From positions 1 to 64,000 of the forward strand of contig JAEZLF010000152.1 in NCBI GenBank assembly GCA_023435925.1: a stretch of DNA of 64,000 nt. Direction: 5' to 3'. The notes beneath the pieces are model-generated. The model was given only the letters and a program-made list of their open reading frames with translations, was not told the origin of the DNA and searched no databases. Position 1 is the stretch's first letter; every line of letters begins with the position of its first letter. The DNA comes from Bacillota bacterium. GTDB lineage: Bacteria; Bacillota; Clostridia; Acetivibrionales; DTU013. Positions 44,853 to 52,946 of this stretch are shown one piece after another. The translations under genes and the position numbers were made by a program.

Positions 44853-45929
44853 ATGCAATACGTTCAAAACTGGGAAAAAACAAAAGCCCGACTTAAAGCA
44901 TTCTGGGATGGGGAGATCGTAGACCGATGCTGTATAGCTGCATTTGCGCCAAAGGAAAACAGTAAATACAAGCGAATACCATTTCCAACAGACGAGAAAG
45001 AAAAAATTAGATATTGGACAGATGGGGAAGCTGTATTAGAGCGAGAGGTGAATCACTTCGAAAACACCTTCTTCGGAGGCGATGCGTTCCCACAGGTTTT
45101 TTTAGACCTGGGAGCTGCAGGACATGCAGGATTTATCAAAGGAAGCAGGTACCGTTTTGAAAATACGGTATGGTTTTCCCCTATATTTGATGATATTGAG
45201 GCCAATGATGTGAAATTTGACGAGAATTCCTTCTTATACCAGAAAACAATAGAACTGGCAAAATACTATGTTAGTATGAGTAATGGTAGGTATTTCGTGT
45301 CTATGCCTGACATTTCCGGAAATGCGGATGCTCTTGCTCATTTAAGAGGAAGCGAAAATCTGCTGGTGGACATGATTACTGAAAAGGATTGGGTTCACAG
45401 GTCACTCGACAGGATCCAGGACATATCTCTAAAAGTCCATGAAGAAATCTATAACATTGTGAAAGAGAACAATGAAGGTGGATCCAGCATCGGGTGGCTG
45501 AATACCTGGGCACCGGGCAAGCACGGTCAGATGCAGTGCGACATGTCGGTCATGATTTCTCCGGAATGCTTTCAGGAGTTTATCATGCCTGAGCTTAAGA
45601 TGCAGACGGATTGGATGGATCGATCTTTATACCATTTCGACGGTATAGAACAACTTAGGCATCTTCCGGCTCTTCTTTCAATCCAGAAGCTGGATGCCAT
45701 CCAATGGACCTGTGTAGAGGGACAGCCGTCTCCACTGGAATATATTCCATATTTGAGGGAGATTCAGAAGGCTGGAAAGAAATTAGTGATTCGCTATAAC
45801 AACCTTGCAGAAATTGAAATCTTACTTGAGCAGCTCTCTTCAAAGGGTTTACTGATTGTAACGCGGGCACCGTCGGAAGATGAAGCGAAACGAATTATTA
45901 AGGTGGCTGAAAAGCTTACGCATGAATAA
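44853..45929 (+). CDS. Uroporphyrinogen-decarboxylase-fold protein in sugar locus
   Basis: A 358-residue cytoplasmic protein resembling the UroD/MtaA-like TIM-barrel superfamily; related proteins in Clostridia are often labelled 'trimethylamine corrinoid protein 2'. It begins VQNWEKTKARLKAFWDGEIVDRCC and has barrel-type segments such as LYHFDGIEQLRHLPALLSIQ. Here it lies between a sugar transporter and a rhamnosidase, so a role in sugar or glycoside metabolism is as plausible as methyl transfer; the true substrate is unknown. GGGGG precedes the ATG directly after the remnant's stop. Confidence 0.65.
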   Translation: MQYVQNWEKTKARLKAFWDGEIVDRCCIAAFAPKENSKYKRIPFPTDEKEKIRYWTDGEAVLEREVNHFENTFFGGDAFPQVFLDLGAAGHAGFIKGSRYRFENTVWFSPIFDDIEANDVKFDENSFLYQKTIELAKYYVSMSNGRYFVSMPDISGNADALAHLRGSENLLVDMITEKDWVHRSLDRIQDISLKVHEEIYNIVKENNEGGSSIGWLNTWAPGKHGQMQCDMSVMISPECFQEFIMPELKMQTDWMDRSLYHFDGIEQLRHLPALLSIQKLDAIQWTCVEGQPSPLEYIPYLREIQKAGKKLVIRYNNLAEIEILLEQLSSKGLLIVTRAPSEDEAKRIIKVAEKLTHE

Positions 45930-46010
45930 CCTTCTAACATGAAACGGTTTCAGAAATATGCAGAAAAAGTAATTAGAGAAGGTTGTTAAGATATATCTAG
46001 GGAGAATGTG

Positions 46011-48785
46011 ATGATGATCAATCAGTATATGGAGTTGTTGAAAAACCCGCCTGCCGACGCAAGAAGCTGGACAAGGTGGTGGTGGTATGGGTGTGCAGTG
46101 ACAAAAGAGGAGATCACAAGGCATCTAAGCTTCATGAGGGATGCCAATATAGGTGGTGTCGAGATACAGGTGGTATATCCGCTGCATCGGGACGACAATG
46201 TTAAGGGGATCAGAAATATTGATTACTTTTCACCTGATTTTTTTGATGTAATAAAGCATGCCGTTGACACAGCCGAGAGCTTTGGGATAAAGGTGGATTT
46301 CACCCCGGGATCCTTCTGGCCCTTTGGAGGTCCTGTGGTAACCCGTGAGATGGCGCCGCAGTCAGCCATACCGATTCAGATAGATGTGTGCGGACCCCGC
46401 AGCTTCAGCTTCGATTTCACCACAAGGATTTGCGGAGATATCGTGGGTGCTGTGATGGGAAAAATGGAACAGGGCTGTATGATAGAGGAAACCATAAGGG
46501 ATATACGGGAAAAAATAAAGCCCAAATATCTTTATTCCTGGCCTTGGGGCGAGGAGCTTAAAGAGCTTGAAATACCGGAGGGGGACTGGAAGATCGTTGC
46601 TTTTGTGGTGGCGGACTACAGGCAAACGCTGCCTGCCCCCGGGCGCAATGCGGGAGGCTACGCCATTGACCACTGCAGGAAGGATATTGCTCAATATTTC
46701 TTTAATACAGCCGTAGGCCCGCTGGTGGAGAAGATTGGAAGAGGCAGACTGAACGGGTTCTTCTGTGATTCCATCGAGGTTGCGGGACATAACTGGACAG
46801 AAGGGCTTTTTGATGAATTTAAAAAGCGCAGAGGATATGATCTTAAACCGTATATATATGCGTTGTGGGGTGAGGTTGGAAATGTGACTCCCCATATACG
46901 CTATGATTATTATAAAACCATGTCCGAGCTTACGGTGGAGAATTTCTTTGAGGAATTCGGAAAGTGGTGCAGGGAAAACGGGTCCAAGTCAAGGATACAG
47001 GCTCATGGAACGTGGGGAGATATTTTGAAAGCCTATGCTGCTGCTGATATACCGGAGGGGGAGACCTTTGGTGAGAATGACAGGCTGGCGGTGAACACAA
47101 TACATAGAAGGCTTCCGGCTTCGGCGGGACATCTATATGGCAAAAATATTATTTCCAATGAGTCCTTCACCTGGCTTAGAATGCCGAGGTTCAAGGAAAC
47201 GCTGGAGAACATGAAAGCCGCTGTTGACGCGATATTCCTGGACGGAATGAACATGATTGTAAACCATGGCTATTCATACACTCCGGAGAGCGCCGGAAAG
47301 CCTGGCTGGGCTTTCTACGCCTCATCACATATATGTCACACAAACACCTGGTGGCCTTATTATAGAAATTTATCAGAATACATTCAAAGAGTGTCAGCCT
47401 TCCTGAGACTGGGGAGAAATGTGGCTGAAGTGGGAATATACCTGCCCCAGGCTGATGTTTGGTCTGAGAACCAGATGGGGGATCTGCACCTTGCAATGAA
47501 GCTTGAGGAATATATCGGACGGGATGTAGCGGACAAAATCAACAAAGCGGGGTATTGGTTTGACTATCTGAACGATGAGGCATTGACAAGCCTTGGCAGG
47601 ATGGAGGAAGAGGGGCTTGTCATAAATGACAATGCTTATAAAGTGATTATCCTGCCTGAGGTGAAAAGACTACCTTTAGATACCATTGGTAAGCTTACAG
47701 AGTTTGTGGAAAACGGAGGTATCCTTATTGCAGCCGGATGCATACCAAGTGAAGGCTGTGGTTTGCTTAATGCAGAGGATAATAGCAAGACTGTAAGGGA
47801 GTCGATGCAAAGACTTTTTGGAAACAGCTCAGGGAGGTCTCATACTGTCGGCAAAGGCATTGCGCTAAAGACAGATGATAAATATGACAGCCTTATTGAA
47901 GCAGTTAGTAAGGTTATTATACCGGATGCAAAGATCGTTGGAAATGACGATTGTATCGGGTATATTCACCGCAGGGTTGAAAGAAAAAGCAGCAAAGATA
48001 AGGCATGGGATGATATTTATTTTATCTCCAACATCTCTGATGGTTATAAGGAAACAGTAATCGAATTTAAAAACAGCAGAAAAGATTATATTATTCTAGA
48101 CCCCATGAATGGCATTCAAAGAACGGATATGAGAAATGATAAGCTCTCTGAGGGAAGAACATGTGTAAATATAGGGTTTGAACCTTATGAATCAGTGATC
48201 ATTATTTTCTCTGAAGAGGTATCGGAAGAAAATGCCGTGCTTTTTGAAAAGTTCTTTTATTCAACAAAGCATGTTGATTTATCGGAAGGCTGGGAATTTT
48301 CAGTGCCCGCGAAAAAATACAGCTGTCATATGGATGAAATCAACACCTGGGAAAGTATTCAGGAGCTTAAGCATTTTACGGGGCAGGGAATATATAAAAA
48401 GACGGTTCATTTAGATAAAAGTATCCTTGAGGCGGGTGCAATCACGCTGGAATTTGAAAAGGTGGGAGAGGTTGCTGAGGTCTGGGTGAATGGAATACAG
48501 GCTGGAGTTCTGTGGAAAGCACCGAGAAAGCTTGACATAAGAGAGCAGCTTCGCGAAGGTAAGAATGAAATTGTTGTGAAGGTGGTAAATCTCTGGATTA
48601 ATGCGGTGATTGGCCCTGATTGGGTTGATGAGCGTATTGAGGGAGCAGTGATTGAGGAGTGGCCATATTTTAGTGACGTAATTAATCATACAACAAAAAG
48701 AAGGCTGAATCCCTGGAGAGAAAGGAACATGGTTTTAGAACCTTTACCGTCGGGATTAGGAGGCAAGGTTACTCTAAGCTACTAA
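46011..48785 (+). CDS. GH106-type alpha-L-rhamnosidase
   Basis: A 924-residue glycoside hydrolase. The N-terminus has the GH106 hallmark of a WTRWWWYGCAVTKEEITRHL stretch followed by ANIGGVEIQVVYPL, and the protein ends with a beta-sandwich containing VWVNGIQAGVLWKAPRKLDI. Family members release terminal alpha-L-rhamnose from plant polysaccharides or glycosides. There is no signal peptide, so it should act in the cytoplasm on imported oligosaccharides. Starts at ATG 46011 (GGGAG 6 bases upstream); a GTG at 46008 and an ATG at 46014 are alternatives. It completes a locus of sensor, regulator, importer and hydrolase, which suggests use of rhamnogalacturonan-like fragments. Confidence 0.82.
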   Translation: MMINQYMELLKNPPADARSWTRWWWYGCAVTKEEITRHLSFMRDANIGGVEIQVVYPLHRDDNVKGIRNIDYFSPDFFDVIKHAVDTAESFGIKVDFTPGSFWPFGGPVVTREMAPQSAIPIQIDVCGPRSFSFDFTTRICGDIVGAVMGKMEQGCMIEETIRDIREKIKPKYLYSWPWGEELKELEIPEGDWKIVAFVVADYRQTLPAPGRNAGGYAIDHCRKDIAQYFFNTAVGPLVEKIGRGRLNGFFCDSIEVAGHNWTEGLFDEFKKRRGYDLKPYIYALWGEVGNVTPHIRYDYYKTMSELTVENFFEEFGKWCRENGSKSRIQAHGTWGDILKAYAAADIPEGETFGENDRLAVNTIHRRLPASAGHLYGKNIISNESFTWLRMPRFKETLENMKAAVDAIFLDGMNMIVNHGYSYTPESAGKPGWAFYASSHICHTNTWWPYYRNLSEYIQRVSAFLRLGRNVAEVGIYLPQADVWSENQMGDLHLAMKLEEYIGRDVADKINKAGYWFDYLNDEALTSLGRMEEEGLVINDNAYKVIILPEVKRLPLDTIGKLTEFVENGGILIAAGCIPSEGCGLLNAEDNSKTVRESMQRLFGNSSGRSHTVGKGIALKTDDKYDSLIEAVSKVIIPDAKIVGNDDCIGYIHRRVERKSSKDKAWDDIYFISNISDGYKETVIEFKNSRKDYIILDPMNGIQRTDMRNDKLSEGRTCVNIGFEPYESVIIIFSEEVSEENAVLFEKFFYSTKHVDLSEGWEFSVPAKKYSCHMDEINTWESIQELKHFTGQGIYKKTVHLDKSILEAGAITLEFEKVGEVAEVWVNGIQAGVLWKAPRKLDIREQLREGKNEIVVKVVNLWINAVIGPDWVDERIEGAVIEEWPYFSDVINHTTKRRLNPWRERNMVLEPLPSGLGGKVTLSY

Positions 48786-48850
48786 AAGGAATATGGGGAG
48801 GCGCCGGATCGTGTGAAAAGTTCAGGACGCCTCCTCTGCATACAAAATCT

Positions 48851-48879
48851 CAATTGTTGCTTCACGCAATTGTTGCTTC
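48851..48879 (+). repeat. Direct repeat before a strong promoter
   Basis: CAATTGTTGCTTC occurs twice (48851-48863 and 48867-48879), period 16 bases, ending 15 bases before a consensus -35. This spacing fits a repressor or activator site. Confidence 0.6.
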
Positions 48880-48894
48880 TACAACAAAATTTCA

Positions 48895-48923
48895 TTGACA
48901 ATGTTTGTAAACCAACATATAAT
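48895..48923 (+). promoter_or_regulatory. Perfect consensus sigma-A promoter
   Basis: TTGACA (48895-48900), 17-base spacer, TATAAT (48918-48923). The transcript runs over a tiny ORF to the terminator at 49200-49224. This is the strongest promoter by sequence in the window together with that at 59444. Confidence 0.85.
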
Positions 48924-48963
48924 TGAAATGCAATTATGACTATTTTTGAAAGGAGTTGTTTTA

Positions 48964-49124
48964 ATGTCTGTAAAAATAGTAAAGGTGGTTTTTTACTAAC
49001 TGAATATTGGCACGGGAATACAAATGTCCATGAAGCTAACGGCGTTATTTGTATGACCGGTGCAACTCTTTTCGAGCAACCGAGTGGCAGGGATGAAGCA
49101 TTGGCTGCATTAACGGACGTATGA
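48964..49124 (+). pseudogene. Small ORF broken at a T6 run
   Basis: AAAGGAG precedes an ATG at 48964 that opens MSVKIVKVVFY and stops at 48997. A one-base change in the T run at 48989-48994 (one extra T, or a -1 slip) would join it to the frame continuing LLTEYWHGNTNVHEANG and ending EALAALTDV at 49124, about 53 residues in total. The product is not recognised. The promoter, ribosome-binding site and terminator are intact, so this is either a recent frameshift, a sequencing error in the T run, or recoding. Confidence 0.5.
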
Positions 49125-49199
49125 ACAAGCAGAATTTAAGCATACGGCTGGTTACTGAGTTATTGTTCAGCCTTGAAATGTGTATAAAACGTATGGTAG

Positions 49200-49224
49200 A
49201 CACGCATTGGTAGCGTGTTTTTTT
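49200..49224 (+). terminator. Intrinsic terminator of the small ORF unit
   Basis: ACACGC (49200-49205), 7-base loop, GCGTGT (49213-49218), then a run of seven T residues. Confidence 0.8.
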
Positions 49225-49258
49225 ATTGTATTTTTACTGCTTTTATACTTCTTTCAGA

Positions 49259-49290
49259 AACCCGCAGGTGGTCGTTACCTGCGGGTTTTT
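49259..49290 (+). terminator. Second intrinsic terminator
   Basis: AACCCGCAGGT (49259-49269), loop GGTCGTT, ACCTGCGGGTT (49277-49287) and a T tail. It isolates the rsgA unit from upstream transcription. Confidence 0.88.
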
Positions 49291-49337
49291 GCATGCTTTT
49301 TTGGTTGCAGGATGAGAATAATGATAAGGAGTGATGT

Positions 49338-49493
49338 ATGATGAAAAAGAAGAAGAGTGCATTTGATTATATGAAGGAAATACGAAATAGTTGGGTGATA
49401 AACCCTCGTACCAGAGTACAGGAAAATGAACTGAAGAACAAAAAGAAACGAAGACAGGAAGAAAGAAATTTGACGAAGGATGGGTATGAATAA
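49338..49493 (+). CDS. Small basic protein upstream of rsgA
   Basis: A 51-residue, lysine/arginine-rich protein (MMKKKKSAFDYMKEIRNSW... ending RRQEERNLTKDGYE). It has AAGGAGTG correctly spaced before the ATG and its stop overlaps the rsgA start (TAATG), so it is co-translated with rsgA. The basic charge suggests RNA or ribosome binding, but I recognise no family. It lies too close to rsgA to be chance coding. Confidence 0.65.
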   Translation: MMKKKKSAFDYMKEIRNSWVINPRTRVQENELKNKKKRRQEERNLTKDGYE

Positions 49494-50563
49494 TGAATAT
49501 AAAGGATTATGGTTGGAACGAATTTTTTGAACAGGAGTGGAGGGGGCTGGTCGCAGACAAAGTCTGCTGCTCGCCCATGCATCCGGCCAGAGTTGTGGCG
49601 GATTATGGGCAGCGGATCCGAATGGCATCAGACTTAGGAGAACTGGTTCTGAACAGACCGTTGCATAAGTCCGGCAATGGTATGCAGTTGGCTGTCGGAG
49701 ATTGGGTTGCTGTTGAGAATGCCGGCGATGCTAATAATGCAGCGATCCGCTTTATATTGGCAAGAAAAACGAAGTTTTCCAGGGCTGCAGCCGGAGTTGA
49801 AGTGAAGGAGCAGATTGTAGGAGCTAATGTAGATATCGTTTTTCTTCTCCAATCTCTTAATAAGGATTTCAATATGAGAAGGCTGGAAAGATATCTGATT
49901 GCGGCATGGGAGAGCGGGGCGATGCCTGTAGTTATACTGACCAAAGCGGATTGCTGTGAGGATATTGCAGAGAAGCTGGCTATCGTCTATAACACTGCAC
50001 CGGGGACGGAAGTTCATGTCATCAGTTGTGTAACCGGTGAAGGAATTGCTGAAATAAGGAAATATTTCGAACAGGGAAAGACAGTGGCGCTTCTGGGGTC
50101 ATCCGGTGTTGGCAAATCCACATTGGTCAACACGCTGGTGGGAAAAGAGCTTTTTAAAACCCAGGAAATCCGCGAGGATGACAGCAAGGGAAGGCACACC
50201 ACAACTCATAGAGAGCTTCTGCTTTTGCCTGAGGGAGGACTGATTCTTGACACACCCGGAATGCGGACATTGTCGCTGTGGGAAGCAGATACAGGGATGG
50301 AGATGATGTTTGGCGATGTGGAGGAGCTGATCAAGCAGTGTCGTTTTTATGATTGCAAACATAACAGTGAGCCGGGGTGTGCAGTCAGAGCAGCACTCCA
50401 TAGCGGAACACTGGAAATGAAAAGGTGGGAAAGCTGGTTGAAGCTGCAAAAAGAGCTGGTACATCTGGAAGCCAAGAAGGACGGAAAGCTGCGGCTTCAG
50501 GAGAAGAACTGGGGCAAGCAGATTGCAAGGTTTCAAAAGGAACTATATAAGGGGAGGGTATAA
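49493..50563 (+). CDS. rsgA: Ribosome small-subunit-dependent GTPase RsgA
   Basis: A 356-residue circularly permuted GTPase that helps mature the 30S subunit. An OB-fold N-terminus precedes the permuted G motifs: G4 LTKADCC, G1 GSSGVGKSTLVN, G2 GRHTTTHREL and G3 DTPGMR. The C-terminal zinc site is CRFYDCKHNSEPGCAV. Length and order are normal. The ATG overlaps the stop of the small basic protein upstream, and the GNAT gene starts one base after its stop. Confidence 0.95.
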   Translation: MNIKDYGWNEFFEQEWRGLVADKVCCSPMHPARVVADYGQRIRMASDLGELVLNRPLHKSGNGMQLAVGDWVAVENAGDANNAAIRFILARKTKFSRAAAGVEVKEQIVGANVDIVFLLQSLNKDFNMRRLERYLIAAWESGAMPVVILTKADCCEDIAEKLAIVYNTAPGTEVHVISCVTGEGIAEIRKYFEQGKTVALLGSSGVGKSTLVNTLVGKELFKTQEIREDDSKGRHTTTHRELLLLPEGGLILDTPGMRTLSLWEADTGMEMMFGDVEELIKQCRFYDCKHNSEPGCAVRAALHSGTLEMKRWESWLKLQKELVHLEAKKDGKLRLQEKNWGKQIARFQKELYKGRV

Positions 50564-50564
50564 A

Positions 50565-51554
50565 ATGGATATCAAAATACGAAGTGAGAGAATTTCGGAT
50601 TATAACAGTATAGCAAGTATTAATTACGAGGCTTTTCTTGGATGGCATCCCGATAATCCGTATGTTTCAGAACCCATATTGGTGGATCTGCTCAGACACA
50701 ATTCAATGTTTGACCCTGAATTATCATTAGTTGCAGAATTTGATGATAAAGTTATCGGACATGTGCTTTTTTCTCCATTCAGGTTTATTGTTTTAGGCAG
50801 GGAGCAGGTGGGGGTAGTATTGGCTCCCGTGGCTGTGAAACCGGAATTCCAGAATAAAGGTGTAGGAAGTATGCTGATAGAAGAAGGTCACAAAAGAGCC
50901 AGGGAAAAAGGATTCGCTTTTTCCCTGCTTTGTGGACATGTGGAATATTATCCGAGATTCGGTTATAAGACCGGCATGTTTTCACTATCCGGAGTTAATG
51001 TAAGCATCTGTTTGGAAAGTTTTAATGATGAAGGCTTTCATGAAAGGCCGGTCAATGGGAGGGATACGGAATGGATTTTTGAAGAATGGAAAAGCCAACA
51101 TGCATCGGATGCTCTTGCAATATCATCCGGCAAGAATATTAGTGAATGGAGTAATCACAATATGCAATGCCGTTGTTCAGTTATTAGCAAGAATAACAGA
51201 ATCTTGGGATATGTCAGATATGCCCGTTCAAAAAGACTGAACATCAAGGAATTGGTGTGTAAGAGTGAGGATATTACGGATATACTGTCATATCTTGCCT
51301 GGAAAAGCTATGGTAGGGCTCAGGGGGAAATGAGCATTGCATTACCTTTTGAAACATTACAAGCATCACTTGGTAATGCCGGTGATTACAAAGTAACTGA
51401 TGAGCGAGTTGCATATAAAGCTTTTATGATAAGGACTCTAGAGTATACGAGCCCTATTGATGAGTATTGTGAAAAAGTTGAAAAAGAGGTGATAAAGCCC
51501 GGCATCATTGCTTTCCCTGCAATGTTTGATGTAGATGACGGGAGGGATGAATAA
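50565..51554 (+). CDS. GNAT family N-acetyltransferase
   Basis: A 329-residue acetyltransferase; the acetyl-CoA loop is in APVAVKPEFQNKGVGSMLIEEG, followed by the typical HVEYYPRFGYKTG. The C-terminal half is a second, less conserved domain. GGGGAGGG (50551-50558) selects the ATG at 50565; the frame runs further upstream through rsgA without a site. It is one base after rsgA. The substrate is unknown. Confidence 0.85.
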   Translation: MDIKIRSERISDYNSIASINYEAFLGWHPDNPYVSEPILVDLLRHNSMFDPELSLVAEFDDKVIGHVLFSPFRFIVLGREQVGVVLAPVAVKPEFQNKGVGSMLIEEGHKRAREKGFAFSLLCGHVEYYPRFGYKTGMFSLSGVNVSICLESFNDEGFHERPVNGRDTEWIFEEWKSQHASDALAISSGKNISEWSNHNMQCRCSVISKNNRILGYVRYARSKRLNIKELVCKSEDITDILSYLAWKSYGRAQGEMSIALPFETLQASLGNAGDYKVTDERVAYKAFMIRTLEYTSPIDEYCEKVEKEVIKPGIIAFPAMFDVDDGRDE

Positions 51555-51755
51555 ATGAAAGGAAAGATATTTAAAGCAATGAGACTGTAGACTTATAAAA
51601 TTGCAGCTCTGTAAAAATTAGCTTTAGAGTATTTACATATTGAGGTAAAATAAGGTATAATGTTCTAAATAGAACATAAGTTCTTTTTGGCTTTCAAGAA
51701 TGAGTCTGGATAATCATTGTTGATATTGATGAAATTGTTTTATGGGGGGAAGAAA

Positions 51756-51940
51756 ATGATAAGTGATATGAAAAAGGCGATTATCCCGATATCCTGTTTG
51801 GACGATATTAGAAATGATATATCCTCATTTGCACAGCGCAGTGATTTGAATGGATTTCAAAAATAGAAAGTTGCGGAATGAAATGGTATTACGAAAGCGT
51901 ACCAAGAAATCTAAAAGTACTATTTGATAATGTGACATAA
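51756..51940 (+). pseudogene. Internally deleted Fe-S/epoxyqueuosine-reductase-like gene
   Basis: GGGGGAAG precedes an ATG opening MISDMKKAIIPISCLDDIRN and ending NGFQK-stop at 51864-51866. A short distance on, ESCGMKWYYESVPRN to FDNVT-stop (51940) resembles a protein C-terminus. The two ends look like the N- and C-terminal tips of one larger protein, perhaps of the QueG/epoxyqueuosine reductase-like family, with most of the middle lost. The family call is from memory of such ends and is tentative. The 51555-52092 gap otherwise holds a short MKGKIFKAMRL frame at 51555 and the dyad GTTCTA-AA-TAGAAC at 51662-51675. Confidence 0.5.
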
Positions 51941-52092
51941 GCATGCAGAGTACAGAAGGCACAGTGCGGAAACCAGAACGCAGCAGCAGCCTGCCCTCAA
52001 GAAAGCTGGAGAAAAGTATAACTGAAAATAGTTATTGTAATATACAGCTTATTATATGAATGTGATATAATTAAGGTCTGGGGGAAGAGAGT

Positions 52093-52452
52093 ATGGCAGA
52101 TAATATTTTTGAGTTCATGGAAAAGATGTACGCTGATTTAAAGAGCGATATCAACTCTGTAAAGAGCGACATAAGTTCTTTAAAGAGCGATATGGTCTCT
52201 GTAAAAGGCGACATAAGTTCTTTAAAAAGCGATATCAACTCTGTAAAGGCTGAGCTTAAAGCAGAAATACAGTCTGTAGGTAATCAGGTTGCAAGACTTG
52301 AGAATGACCACGGTAAAAAGCTGGATGCTTTGTTTGATGGTTATAAGCAGTTGGCAGAAGGGCAAGAGGAGTTAAAATCACAGTTGCATGATTTGGCTTT
52401 AAAGGTAGATAAACAAGAAGTAGAGATCAAAGTTATCAAGGGCGGTAGATAA
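52093..52452 (+). CDS. Coiled-coil protein with 7-residue repeats
   Basis: A 119-residue protein, almost entirely coiled coil. Residues 15-55 are an array of near-identical heptads of the type LKSDINSV / LKSDISS, encoded by 21-base DNA repeats. No membrane segment or enzymatic motif. It resembles small coiled-coil proteins found near mobile regions, but no function can be given. GGGGGAAGAGAG lies before the ATG. The DNA repeats could expand or contract. Confidence 0.7.
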   Translation: MADNIFEFMEKMYADLKSDINSVKSDISSLKSDMVSVKGDISSLKSDINSVKAELKAEIQSVGNQVARLENDHGKKLDALFDGYKQLAEGQEELKSQLHDLALKVDKQEVEIKVIKGGR

Positions 52453-52506
52453 ACGGTGTAATCTCTACTTTCAATGGAGGTTAAATATTGTTCAGAAATC
52501 TTAGGA

Positions 52507-52536
52507 TTGACATATAGCTTAAATCAAATGTATACT
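52507..52536 (+). promoter_or_regulatory. Promoter of the tyrS T-box transcript
   Basis: TTGACA (52507-52512), 18-base spacer, TATACT (52531-52536). Confidence 0.7.
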
Positions 52537-52544
52537 AGTCAGAA

Positions 52545-52868
52545 ATATATAAAGCAAGGGCATTGATGAGAAGAAGTAAGAATTGATTGGTTTCTACAGA
52601 GAGTTCCCGGTTGGTGAGAGGGGCAGAAAACATCATTCTGAATACATCTCTGAGCTTCACACCGAAAAGAAGGGATGGAAAACGTGTCTCTCGCTTTAGT
52701 AGGCTGTTGACGGAATCCTGCACCCGTTATAGTGCTAGAGGATAACATGCTGTTGCAAGCATTCGTCCTTGATAAGGTCTGCACTGCAAAGTGCCGGTAA
52801 ATTGAGGTGGTACCACGGGAACAAGACTCTCGTCCTCTGAGTAATTCAGAAGACGAGGGTTTTTTTAT
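52545..52868 (+). ncRNA. Tyr-specific T-box riboswitch
   Basis: A tRNA-sensing leader before tyrS. The antiterminator core AGGTGGTACCACG lies around 52804-52817, followed by the terminator CTCGTCCTCTGA...TCAGAAGACGAG and a T-run (about 52830-52868). In Stem I the specifier TAC (tyrosine) sits at 52643-52645 in GAATACATC, and GGTTGGTGAGAG near 52611 is the apical part. Uncharged tRNA-Tyr should stabilise the antiterminator and allow tyrS expression. Confidence 0.9.
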
Positions 52869-52946
52869 TCTGCGGGGAATAATATTTTCTGTTTTCTGCA
52901 CATGGGGGTCGGAAAACTGATGCATCAAAATGGCGAAAGGAGCACG

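Noticed and set aside
48988..48996. Canonical -1 frameshift heptamer at the T6-A run
   Set aside because: T-TTT-TTA is present, but the zero frame is offset by one base from the X-XXY-YYZ register, so tandem slippage of the standard kind does not apply. A simple P-site slip, a sequence error or a real mutation is as likely.
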